Assembly (NCBI GenBank): GCA_014904845.1
Contig: MU119341.1
Location: 1-64,000, forward strand
Source: Acephala macrosclerotiorum
Lineage: Eukaryota; Ascomycota; Leotiomycetes; Helotiales; Mollisiaceae
Direction of reading: 5' to 3'
DNA length: 64,000 nt
In this document: one piece after another, positions 34,682-44,928 of the stretch
Layout of the letters: each line of letters begins with the position of its first letter
Numbering within the stretch: position 1 is the first letter of the stretch
The notes under the pieces: generated by a model
What the model was told of the DNA's origin: nothing
Seen by the model: only the letters and a program-made list of their open reading frames with translations
The model's database searches: none
Position numbers and translations under genes: made by a program

Positions 34682-34811
34682 TGTTGGGAAAGTAGTGTGT
34701 GTAGTGAAGAATGATCCATTCTGTAAGGCTACGGCATGAGAGTTAGGCTCGGTAGGCTACGCTAAGCTAGACTAGGCTGTATCACCTGACCTCGGGTCCC
34801 TTCACGTAACA
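34682..34811 (-). repeat. 5' LTR (essentially unmutated)
   Basis: It is of ordinary base composition and keeps the ancestral G/C state at all 38 sites that differ from the left LTR. Confidence 0.93.
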
Positions 34812-34816
34812 TTCTG

Positions 34817-35730
34817 CGGCTTTACAAGGGCAGAATCAAGTGCCTGTCCGGTCAATTCTCTCAATTTTCCAAGCAACGATAGTACTGGCGACCCCGGCGC
34901 GGGCAACGCCACTTTTCAACGGGGCTTAATGGAGGTAGAATCGGCAGACAACGAGTAAGGATGTACAAGGCTATGAGATGGTGGTGGTGGATGAGGGGGC
35001 ATCTCATTGACGACACAAGGACGGCATACAATCTCGATCTCGACAGTATCGCGCTCAATTCGACGAGTTCTCTCAAATCCCAAGCAACGGCAGTACTGAT
35101 GCGTCTTGTACCAACTTCACTCTGTGACGGGGCTTCATGAAGGCAGTATCGAAAGCGAGCAGCGATGTAGAAGACGAGAAGCGTTTGTTTCTGGACACAT
35201 CGTGATAAAGGAGAACATCGATGGATGATATTGATGTGGACCAGGATTCGAGGAGGAACACATAATTCACCGACCAGCACAGAAGCAGCATACAATCCAG
35301 CATCACACTGCTAAACAACTCGGTAAGGCGAACTCAAGCAGCATACAGTCTCAATCTAGCAAATGTCCTCAGAGCTGGGAGTCATTGTTTTGAAGGGCAA
35401 ATGGAGACAGAGGACAAGATCCAGACCAGACGATCCCAAGGACCTCAATGTCGTTACCCAACAGTCAGTGCGAGGAAGACTCTATTCGGGGACGCACCGG
35501 TATCAAAGCTTGTTTGTCTTTGGATTTCGAAGGACTTGGACGGAGAGGAGAGAGGTGATGTGGTGGTGGATTTTAGGGGAAGTTTGAGGGTCAGCGCTAG
35601 TGAAAAGAAACGTGTGTCGGGGATGAAGAATGTGGTTGAGGTTGAGGTAGAAGTGTACTGCTTCCGTGTGCTGCTTTTCTTGTACTAGTGCTGGATTGTA
35701 GTGAGCAGACTCGGCTGTAATATCTAATTT
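34817..35730. repeat. Unique-composition island with diverged tandem repeat
   Basis: A segment beginning near 34855 (CTCTCAA..CCAAGCAACG.AGTACTG) recurs near 35070, about 213 bp later, with scattered changes, and both copies share ACGGGGCTT.ATG.AGG. A shorter GCATACA.TC motif recurs around 35010, 35289 and 35341. Frames such as 35363-35587 show no family resemblance. The island is trapped between two RIP-eroded elements. Confidence 0.5.
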
Positions 35731-38205
35731 CCGGTATCGATACGGTATTGATGCCAGAATCGTAAGATATTAGTATTATCGATAAAGTATCGATTCTTAG
35801 TGAGCTTATTACATAATATACTTCTCTTTTTTTCTTAAGATAAATTCTATTATTTTCACGAGAAGTCTTTTTCACGGTATTACGTTGTATAAAGTATCTT
35901 TTTTTCGTACGATTATTACTATTATTTTTATTACGTTTATTATTTTTAAATAAATTAATTTCAAAAAAAAGTATTTAAAATTTCATTTTTTTTTTAATAC
36001 TTTAAGTATTTTTGTATTTCAATCGTTTTCGGTTTTATTTGCTTTTTATTTCAGTTTATTATACGATGAGTTTTTGAAAATACTTTTTTTGATTTATTAT
36101 TTATTAGTAGAATTGAGAAGATATTAATAGTTATAAATGAAAGTTTTGATTAATATTGTTTTTGCGTATTTTAATATTATTAAACGAAAACTTTTTTTTT
36201 ATTAGAGTCGTACGATTTAAGTAAATTATAGTTTTTATATTTATTTTCATTTATAAATCGAGTAATTATTCGAAGAAATAAAATAATTCGATTAAAAGTA
36301 TTAAATTCTAGTAGTTTACGAGACGAATTATCGTACGAGAAAGTCGAGAAAGTAAATAAAATTATAGTTTTTTTTTTATATTTTTTTTAAAAATTTTTAA
36401 TTTTAATTAAAATCGATTTTAATTATTTTTTTAATTAGTGTATTTCAATATATTTCGTACGATTATAAAAATTTAAAATCAATATAATAATATAAATTGA
36501 AAATATATTAATTTTTATATAATAATTATTAAAGATTTTATACGTTATTTTAATTTAATAAAAAAAAAAATTTATTTTTTTATTTTTATTTTTTTTATAT
36601 TTAATTTATTATATAAAAATTAATTTAATCGTAAAAAAAAAAAAAAAATATTATATATTTTTTTTAAAAGTATTTAATTAAAATATTTATTATAAAAAAA
36701 ATAAAATTAAAAAAAATAGAATTTCTTTCGATAATAAAAATAATTCGTTGAAAAAAAATAAAAAAATTTTTAATTGTATGAAATTTTTTTTAATTTTCTT
36801 AAATTAAAATATTTTTTTCAAGTTTTTTTTTGTAGTTTTAATAATACTTTTTTATTGTAAATTGTAAATTAAATAATACAAAAAGTATTTAATATTAATT
36901 ATTTTATTTCGTACGATTATTTATTAGAATTAGTTTTTTTGTAAATATACGAAATTTTTTTGTTTTTTTAGTCGATCTATAAATATAAATTATAATATTA
37001 TGTGTTTAATCAAATGAATTTATAAGTTTGAATTAGATTTTTATTGTTTTTATTATATTAAAAATTTTAATTTTTTTTTATTGATTGTACGATTTAAAGT
37101 TATTTAAATTAATTATATTCGTAAATAAAAAGATTTGTATAATGAAATTAATAATATGATTAAAACAACGAATACGTTAATATTTTGTTTTTTAAATCAA
37201 ATCGAATATATTTTTTAATTTTTTTTGAATTAATCGATAAAGAATATTATTTGTAAAAATATTATTTTTTACAATAGTTTTAAATTTTCGTACAATATTG
37301 TAATTTTTAAAAATTGATTAAAAAATAGTAAATTGAGTCTTTGAATTATAGTTAAAAACTTTTTTTAAAGCGAAAAAAACTTTTTACTTTTTTTGATCGT
37401 ATATAGTAAAATAAATACAAATTGCTAATAAAAATTAGTGATTTGAAGAGATTTAAATATTAAGAGAAATATAAATATATGAGAATATTACTTGAAATAT
37501 TCGTCGTACGATATTTTAGTACTTTTTTTTAAATTTCTTTAATTAAATTAGTAATTTTTAAATGAACGATCGTAATTTTGCTCTCGAAAACTCGATTTAG
37601 TGTTTAGTAAAAAGTGTAAAACTCTAATTATTTAACGAGATAAAAAAATAAATTTCGTACGACGATAAAAGTAATCAAAGTTTCAACGAGAATTAATGTA
37701 TCAAAATAAACTTTTAAGATTTTAGTATTAAATTTTTTTCTTTTACTAGTTTTATCAATTTATTAATAGTATTATTTTAATTACTTATTAATCGTTATTT
37801 GATTCTTATTTAAAGTTTTTTTAATAATAATTTAATAATAATCTTTTAAGTACTTTTTTATATTTTTTACTACAATAATATCGTACGACGAGTCTTTTAT
37901 TGAATTAATGCAACGAGTATAATAAAAATAGATTTAATTCTTTTCTTTAATCGAACGACGATAATACTTTCAAGCGAAAAATCTTTACTTCGTACTATAA
38001 CTCTAAATAATCGTAACTAACTCTACTGAAATAAAAACTATAAAAAAAAAATTTGATTTAAATAAAAAAAACATTTTAAAAATATAATTTAAATAGAATC
38101 GTCGTACGAGAAAAGAGAAGTAAAGAAAAGAGGAATTGTAAAGTACGGAGTAAGAAAGCGATATAAGAATCGATTCTTTATCGATACGTATCGATATTTG
38201 TAATA
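35731..38205. mobile_element. AT-rich RIP-eroded element with inverted ends
   Basis: Inverted 23-bp segments at 35777-35799 and 38164-38186 match at 22 of 23 positions (core TATCGATAAAG...ATCGATTCTTA). TATCGATACG-type sequence just outside them on both sides suggests that the terminal repeats are longer and diverged. The interior is eroded, without readable frames, and carries nine TCGTACGA palindromes. I infer a DNA transposon; the exact ends and target duplication are not resolved. Confidence 0.6.
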
Positions 38206-38917
38206 TTTGACTAATGTTTCAAGTATCGAAGTCGAGCCTGGTGGTGGGAGGATATGCTTGCTGTCCTGAATGGCGGATTGGCTCGGTGGAGATTGTTGCT
38301 TCTTTCATGTATCAGGTTGAGGTTGGTCGGGGAAGTTTCATGGCGCGAGATTTCGATAACCAGTATCGGGAGCAAAGGCTTTGGTCGATGCTGCTGCTTC
38401 TTTCGTGTACTAGGCTGAGACGGTGATGGACAGTTCATGGCGAGAGACTTCGAGGATCAGGGTTGAGAACGACGAGTTCGGTGGATGTTGCTACTTCTTT
38501 CGTGTGCCAGCTGAGATGGTGGTAGAGTAGATAGAGTGCCATGCAAGAATCGATTGTCTTCGATAGCGCTTCCGAGACCTGAGCAGACGTGTCATTTTGA
38601 GTGCGAGAATCAGTGAACTAAGCATGCACGAGTGATTTGGATGTCCCGCGAGCTTTGGCATCACCTTGTCCAAGCAGAAGAAAAGGAAGGAGGGAAGGGC
38701 GGAGGCAGACTCAAGGGTAGAAGCAAGGCATGGCAGAGTAGGAGGCTGCATCAGAACAGGCATATCATCAGAACAGCAGGCAGTAACGAAGTCAAGCGGA
38801 GGAGGCACTTGCCAGACAATCTATGTCACGTCATCAACTATCACGAGCTGGTATCGCCTTCATGTCTTCTGCGATCGTTTATGTGCAGATGTTCTATGTA
38901 CATATCGACATCCCTCC
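38206..38917. repeat. Intergenic with three-copy minisatellite
   Basis: A unit of about 97 bp beginning GCTGCTTCTTTCRTGTR and containing TTCATGGCGMGAGAYTTCGA occurs from about 38293, 38391 and 38487 (the last copy partial). The remainder, to the end of the PPR-like gene, has no supported frame. Confidence 0.6.
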
Positions 38918-41479
38918 TCACCAAACTTGATTATAAAAAACCTGATCACTGCCAGGAAGGAGCTTTCCATCAAATGCCTTCTTCTGTACCTGTGGTTTAG
39001 CAAGCCTCCTTTGCTTCCTCTTCTCGACCCTCGCCCATCTCCTCCTCGATATCGCATCCACCAGCCTCGGCAAATCAGTCGAGGAGAAATACGCTCCTTC
39101 AAGTGCATCGTCGATCTGCTTGGCAGCCATGCTGAGCTTCCCCTGCATGGCAATCTTTGCCCAGCGATTGTACTTCCTGTCAGATTTCCCAGGACCGAAG
39201 TATGTGACCAGTCGATTGAACAATGCTTTCCTGACACTGGTGCCGTCGATATGGACCCCGCGTTGGCTGAGCAGCTTCAGCAAGGTTATTCCGGCGGTGA
39301 CTTTGGGAAGTGAGGAATCCATGACAGGGATTACTGCTCTTCGAGGATCGTGGCTGTGATTTGGTTTTTGCCGGAGACTGCTGATGAAGCCCCATTCGAC
39401 GACAGCTCTCTGGAACGGAATGCTGAAGATAACCCTTAATGGATGAAGAGGGTGTGATACAGAGACTTGAGAGGGGATATGGTACGGTGAGGGCCTGGAC
39501 AGAGGGAACTTTTGCTGCGGAGCGTACCAAGTCGTGAGAAACAAGGCGACAGACCGAACATCATCAATTCTGCCTAACATGCCTAGACGCCGGATGATCT
39601 CTCGCCAATGGATGACGGGGACGTAGTTGCCAGATTCCATGATGCCTATCAGCATTCGAATGACAGTGTTCAGGTCGTTATGTTTTCCTCGATTCATCAA
39701 GCCTGGGACATTCATCGGAAGGCGTCCGTGTCGGCGGCGCCGTAGCCTCGTTGCGAGGAGATGGGCGATTGACTTCGACTTTACGAAAATCTTGTCGGCT
39801 CTCATATGCTCCAGAATCCTCTCTACCTCTTTGTGGTTGCCCAAAGTCATCTCAGCCCTGAGCCTGAGGTTCCATCTCTCGCTAGAAGGCGACCAAGCAG
39901 TGAGTGACCGAATTTGCAGCGTCCTGTGGTATTGGTCCCAGTCTCCGTTTCGTGCGAAGGATGCTATCAAATCTTCCTGTAACTTCGCATCTTGATAGGC
40001 ATCTGGGTGTTGATCGCAGTGAAGAAGACCTTCGAGATATCTAGAGAGGCCTTTACTGGCAAAATGTTCAATGGCTCGAGAATATATCAAAGGGCTGATG
40101 GAAATACCCAGGGTCTTCAACTGATTGATTCGAGACGTGACGCTTTTCGGGTCTGGATCTCGTAGGGCGATGGCCTGGAGTGAGAGTGGCCCTATTTCTT
40201 GCACGCCAAGTGCGTGTACGGCATTTATAGCGATATCTAAGGAGACCCAGCTGGTAGCGAACCACCTCGCCCCAAGACTGTCATTGTATTTCTTGGCTGA
40301 AATATTGAGCGTCTCTCCATGAATCAAATTCATGATCTCGCGGGATATCTTGATATTGTCGTTGAGTTCTTTCGACATGTTCTGTGCAAAAGAGACACCA
40401 GCGGCAACAAGACTTTGGGTGACTTGAACAGCAGCTTTGGGCTCGTAGACGGCCAAGAAGTGCAGCAACGGTTCAACAACCTTGGAGGAGCTAGGTACAT
40501 CCCCATTACGCAACAAGAAATAATGCCAGTCAAGTGCTGCTTTGAAGTTCTCTCTTTGACAAAGTAGAGGGATGACCTTGGAATAGACGTTGCGATGAGT
40601 ATTCTTCCCGTAGATTATCTTCAAAGCCGCCGAATCCCCACGATAGACAATGACGTGTCGACACATCTCAGCAAAAGTAATTGAGGTAGGAGGGTGCTCT
40701 TTAAACAGGCGCTTATGCCATTTCGATGCAGTCTTCGGGTCTCCATTGATAAGGAAGAATCGCACAATATAGGCATAGAGCTTCGACCAACGTCTTTTTT
40801 GTGTTGCCAAAATGTGGTCTGCATATTGGAAGACCCGGTCCAAGATATTAGGATGTCGGAAGCCTAGATCCAAGAAGGAAAGCCAGAATCTGTCGGCCAG
40901 AGCACCATTTGTAGGTATGAGGACCCCTCTCACAGTAACGGCATTCAAGAACGTAAGAACCCCATTGTCTCCATACAACCTCTTCCGGTACTCCAACATT
41001 ACGCCCCAAAGCCGCATGTCTTCCTTGTAAGTGTCTAGATCCAATAGCCTCCCTTTGCCTGGGAGAGGTGGTGTGTCCAGACTCGATTGGTAGTCTAATT
41101 GGTCGTGTGTCCAAAGTGATTCGTCCCATGGTCCATAAACACGTCTGATTTGTGTTGTAGGAACGATAGTTATGGAGCGAGATTGGGTAGTCGAGAGTTT
41201 TCGAGGTTGGGGCAAAGGTTGAATCGTCTCTTGGGGAAAGCCTCTCCAAGCATTCGTCTGTTCCCAACTTTCGAAGTTCTCATTAAGCTCATCGTCCACC
41301 TCTCGAGCTGCTGTGGCGAGACTTGCATGTCCACGACGAGCGGACCTCACTCTACCGCCATCGCATTGATTTCTACCCGCAGGCACAGAACATCCTTCAC
41401 TGACTGAAGTCCCAACCAAATGTCGAAGTAGGACCAGAGAAGATGGCCTAGATAGCAGCCTCTGTAGCTTCAGCCTCAT
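38918..41479 (-). CDS. Mitochondrial PPR-like protein
   Basis: It is one uninterrupted frame of 853 residues from ATG 41479. The N-terminus (MRLKLQRLLSRPSS, with further Arg/Ser and almost no acidic residues for 50 residues) looks like a mitochondrial presequence. The body is helical, with tandem helix-turn-helix units such as YSKVIPLLCQRENFKAALDWHYFLLRNG and later IIRRLGMLGRIDDVRSVALFL, typical of fungal pentatricopeptide-type RNA-binding proteins with degenerate repeats. The C-terminus is very basic (RRRWARVEKRKQRR), fitting RNA contact. Fungal relatives act in mitochondrial RNA processing or translation; the target RNA here cannot be named. It diverges from the Cox7a gene. Confidence 0.75.
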   Translation of the reverse strand: MRLKLQRLLSRPSSLVLLRHLVGTSVSEGCSVPAGRNQCDGGRVRSARRGHASLATAAREVDDELNENFESWEQTNAWRGFPQETIQPLPQPRKLSTTQSRSITIVPTTQIRRVYGPWDESLWTHDQLDYQSSLDTPPLPGKGRLLDLDTYKEDMRLWGVMLEYRKRLYGDNGVLTFLNAVTVRGVLIPTNGALADRFWLSFLDLGFRHPNILDRVFQYADHILATQKRRWSKLYAYIVRFFLINGDPKTASKWHKRLFKEHPPTSITFAEMCRHVIVYRGDSAALKIIYGKNTHRNVYSKVIPLLCQRENFKAALDWHYFLLRNGDVPSSSKVVEPLLHFLAVYEPKAAVQVTQSLVAAGVSFAQNMSKELNDNIKISREIMNLIHGETLNISAKKYNDSLGARWFATSWVSLDIAINAVHALGVQEIGPLSLQAIALRDPDPKSVTSRINQLKTLGISISPLIYSRAIEHFASKGLSRYLEGLLHCDQHPDAYQDAKLQEDLIASFARNGDWDQYHRTLQIRSLTAWSPSSERWNLRLRAEMTLGNHKEVERILEHMRADKIFVKSKSIAHLLATRLRRRRHGRLPMNVPGLMNRGKHNDLNTVIRMLIGIMESGNYVPVIHWREIIRRLGMLGRIDDVRSVALFLTTWYAPQQKFPLSRPSPYHIPSQVSVSHPLHPLRVIFSIPFQRAVVEWGFISSLRQKPNHSHDPRRAVIPVMDSSLPKVTAGITLLKLLSQRGVHIDGTSVRKALFNRLVTYFGPGKSDRKYNRWAKIAMQGKLSMAAKQIDDALEGAYFSSTDLPRLVDAISRRRWARVEKRKQRRLAKPQVQKKAFDGKLLPGSDQVFYNQVW

Positions 41480-41759
41480 GCTTTCGTGTTATTGGCACCG
41501 AATTGGCGTTTCCTGTATCTCGATCCTCCATTGCATGGCGTCGCTTTCTGCCAATGTCAGTTGGGAGGAAAGTCGTTGCTTTGAGGCTCCAAAATGTCCG
41601 ACGCGATTGTGAAGCTTGGAAGTTCGACGTCTGCAAGATTAGTCAGCAAAGGCGCTAGACTCTTAGCGCGACAGCTTCTCCCGAGCTTCAATATCGAACC
41701 ACTCCACGCCGAACCTCTCATTCACTCACCAACACTCTACTGCACGCAGCACCGTCACA

Positions 41760-42479
41760 ATGGCAGGGTACGTCTTCAGTCCTCCCCAATCGACTTCCTC
41801 TCCAACAGCTTTACCTCCACCGTCACTCTGGTCCCTGCAATGGGCTTCGCGACGATCCCGAAAATGGCCTGATGCAATTGAAGGAGAAAGGGAAGGAGGA
41901 TGATGAGAACAATTGCTGATCAAGAGTGACACATAGCTTCGTCAACCGCGAAAACCGCGTTCCCTACTACCAGCGCATGTTCCAGGAGGGTGGAAGAAAG
42001 CATATTCGTCAATGGAACCAAGTACGTCGTCCCCCTCGAACCACAACACCGAAATGACTTGTGCTCAAAACGACGATCCGGCGGGATGGGAGCAGTTGGA
42101 TGAAGGAACAATTGGAAGATGGAGCATTTTCTGATACAAATATGGTTGCAGACTTCTAGAAGCAAAGTCTTCCTCTACCCATACTACACCATTCTCTTCG
42201 GTGGCTTTGCTGGTACGTTACTCAGTTTTCATATCTCGGAGTCCTTTCTTCTGGTTGCTACCTAATCCCGGAAGAGGGGTAAAGAACTATCCTACCAACG
42301 ACATTCTTCTTTCCTCTACATATTTCCCCTCTTCTCCTTCCTACTCATACCCATTACTTTTTCCTCTCGCCCCTGCAAACTTTACTGTTCTAAACAAGGC
42401 TAACCATAATTCAACAGGTTCGATGTACATGATGGGCCGCATGGTTCTCGGACACAAGACCTGGTTCGGCAAGGGATAG
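41760..42479 (+). CDS. COX7A: Cytochrome c oxidase subunit 7a
   Basis: This is a small nuclear-encoded subunit of respiratory complex IV in the mitochondrial inner membrane. Four exons (41760-41767, 41937-42021, 42152-42212, 42418-42479) join in phase and give 71 residues. The first exon is only 8 bases, so the protein is easily missed. The sequence has the family layout: a matrix-side helix (VPYYQRMFQEGGRKHIRQW), then RSKVFLYPYY leading into one transmembrane helix (TILFGGFAGSMYMMGRMVL), ending GHKTWFGKG. It is intact and shares an upstream region with the divergent PPR-like gene, so two mitochondrial genes may be co-regulated. Confidence 0.88.
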
Positions 42480-43405
42480 ACGCTGATTTCGACTTTCGAA
42501 CGGAGTGGTTTGCAAGGGCTTGGCGTGGTGACGGAGACAGGGGAGATGTACATTGCATAAGAAAGAATAGAGTTCCTTCGAGTTCCCAACCTCCAGCCCC
42601 ACATGCCTGCCTATCATTGATTCTAGGGACATTAGGTTGCAGAGAAATCTGGGATCTTCGTGGTGATTGGTGATATGATACGGCCCGATAGTGGGTGAAA
42701 GTCGTCTTGGACAAATGAGAGTGGGAATCCTTTGCTGAGGCAGGAATGGAGACCGGAAACGTTTCGAATACTAGACGCAAAGCCAGCCTATACGACAAAC
42801 ACCCACGCTTTTCCAAAGCTGGAACTTGAATCGAACATTTGTCAAGTAGCTGTATTTCTCAAAGTCAGTTCAGATAGGGAACATTGGGAATTCAATCTCG
42901 AAGCTGGAGGTTGGACATTGAAGATTGATACCACCCCAACATCGAACATCGATTCAAGGATGAATCCATGGAACGGGGTTTCCTTACGGTCGATTCTGTG
43001 GTTAAGGAGATGGGCAGCTACGATCCGGATGCTATAGGCTGCAAGTGAAACTTAGTGAAGAGTCATGTTTGCGAATGAGAACATGCAGCCTTCAAGTCAC
43101 CACGGCACATGTCATAATTGTATGCAAGTTGTTGAAGGGTTTGAAATAAAGACAAAGATAGCATTCATGTCGCCGACTCGAAGATTCCTAGAGCGGGCTG
43201 TAGTATAGTACATCTCGGAGCATATCCATCTCCCATAAAGCCCCCAATCCTCCCAGTGCCAAAGCATTCATTTTGCTTCTCGCCTGAAACTTTTGCCCGC
43301 CATCCTATCCTACCCCATGCAATGTAATTCCTCCGCAGGTATCAGGCCTCGCCCGCTCAACCATTCGTGCAGTGTGACTTTTAGTCCAGACTCGACCCAA
43401 GAGAA
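42480..43405. other. Convergent 3' intergenic region
   Basis: It separates the ends of the Cox7a and Rtt103 genes. No coding, repeat or RNA gene is recognised. Confidence 0.5.
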
Positions 43406-44928
43406 TCACAACGCACCACCACTATCCCTCCTCAACATCTCCGCGACATCAGCGTCCAGCCCATCATCACCACCCAAATCTGGGAAATCATTATCGTTCA
43501 GCTTTCTCTTCTTAACACTGCCTCCACTAGCCGCAGATGGCGGTCTTCCATAGCTCGTCGACAAACTAGATAGTAAATCCGAACCCGGAACCGATGGTGG
43601 TGCAGACTGTTGGTACGAAGCATGGCCATTTCCGTTAAGTTCGTATTCAGGAATAGGTTCAGGAACAGGTGGCTGTGGATATCCAGGCGGAGTCAAGGCC
43701 TCGACCTCAGGACGATCCGGCTCTGGCGCGGGTGTGACAGGCGAAAGCTGCACTCCATTCCCAGGAGAGTTCTCAGGAACTCCAACCGGTGTGCTGGGAT
43801 TGCTATTGTTGGCAAAACCGCGCATGATACTCTCCTCCACGTCTCTCTTCTTATTATCAATCTCTGTTCGACGGTTCGCGAGTTCGGAGACTTGTGCTTC
43901 ATCCGCAACTAGACTTGCTCGATTTGTGTCCAAGATCTTCTCTAATCCTTCGATGAGCAGCTTTCGTGCTTTGATACTCTCTGCCACGGCGCCTTCTGCG
44001 TTCGCGAGTGTTTTGAGTAGGCCATTGAGTCGTGCGGCGTGGACAGGAGCAGAGGGGGAGACGGTAGAAGGATCGGTGAGCTTGTCGTAATCTTGGTTTG
44101 CGGCATTGACTGAAGTTCTGGTGGAGAGGACTAGTTTTGTAACGAGTTGCTGGGGAGCAACGAGGGGGACGAGTTCTTTCGGAACTGAGTTGGGATTAGC
44201 AGAGAAGATGGACTCCCCTGAGCGTTTGCCTGAAGATCGGGTTTTGTCAAGTTCTAGAGATGTTAAAAGGTGTTCATAGATATTGGCATATGGCAGTAGA
44301 TGTGGTATTTTTTGGGGGGGGGGGGGGTTCTAGAATGGAAGCATACCGTCGATCCTGGCTTCAATTGCGTCCTGAATTGGGATTTCAAAAATCTGCCGTT
44401 GCCTCCAAACCTCTACTACTCTTCGTAACTTCTGCTGGACTTCATTCGTGGCACCTTTGTAGGCTGTAGCTGTGGCTTCGGCGATGATGGGGGAGAATGC
44501 GATCAGGAAATCATCCTTCTTGCGAGCTTTCGATTGCTGAGCGACTTCTACAGTCCCAAGTGTCATTAGTAGACATACTCCTAGATTGAATCCGAAGCTT
44601 TCGGGGGTCCGCAAGGGAATGATTGATGTGAGGCAGCGTACCATTCGCAAGGTAGATCAGATTCAGTCTCTTGTTGCTTCCCGAGTCCTTCAGTCGCTGG
44701 AGCCAGAGCTGTCCCGTTCGATCTGCATGTCTCCTGCTCTGCAATCAGCAATTGCGAAGAGCGGTGTAAAGCGTTTGCATACCTATGGAACATAACCCAT
44801 TGCGCAACCGTGACCTGCAGACAGTCAGAATCGAGATCGGCTTTCCCGAAGGAGCAACTCACGATACTTTCCTGCGTCTCATTGAGCGCAGACAGCTTCG
44901 CGAGCACAGCATCATCTGTGTACGCCAT
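43406..44928 (-). CDS. RTT103: CTD-interaction-domain protein, Rtt103-like
   Basis: It binds the Ser2-phosphorylated C-terminal domain of RNA polymerase II and helps couple 3'-end processing to termination. Five exons (44928-44863, 44814-44783, 44733-44642, 44547-44347, 44253-43406) join in phase to give 412 residues. Residues 1 to about 135 form the CID: DDAVLAKLSALNETQESI, VAQWVMFHRRHADRT, KRLNLIYLANEV, then the VEVWRQRQIF helix typical of the family. A coiled coil follows at about 220-265 (LIEGLEKILDTNRASLVADE). The remainder is Pro/Ser-rich and ends in KKRKLNDNDFPDLGGDDGLD, a plausible nuclear signal plus acidic tail. The last intron contains a run of about 13 G residues (44316-44328). 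Confidence 0.92.

Larger units (their letters stand above)
25065..34811 (-). mobile_element. Ty3/Gypsy LTR retrotransposon, RIP-mutated, complete ends
   Basis: Two 130-bp LTRs (25065-25194 and 34682-34811) align without gaps, begin TG and end CA, and are flanked by the identical 5-bp duplication TTCTG (25060-25064 and 34812-34816). The element is 9747 bp. Coding remnants lie on the minus strand in the order expected of Ty3/Gypsy (RNase H at about 30.1-30.4 kb, integrase C-terminus at about 28.7-28.9 kb), so the right LTR is the 5' one. Just inside it on the minus strand TGGTAGCAATACC starts 2 bp from the LTR, a plausible tRNA primer-binding site. A T-rich tract by the left LTR (25200-25207) could be the remains of the polypurine tract. 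Interior frames are heavily interrupted, so it cannot be autonomous. Confidence 0.92.

Noticed and set aside
35363..35688. Overlapping 74- and 95-codon plus-strand frames
   Set aside because: There is no recognisable motif, and they lie in a repeat-derived island between two transposons.
41594..41872. 92-codon frame starting before the Cox7a ATG
   Set aside because: It covers the leader and first intron of Cox7a, whose spliced model matches the family exactly.
42732..43037. 101-codon frame between Cox7a and Rtt103
   Set aside because: It lies in convergent 3' sequence, with no family match and no introns or signals.
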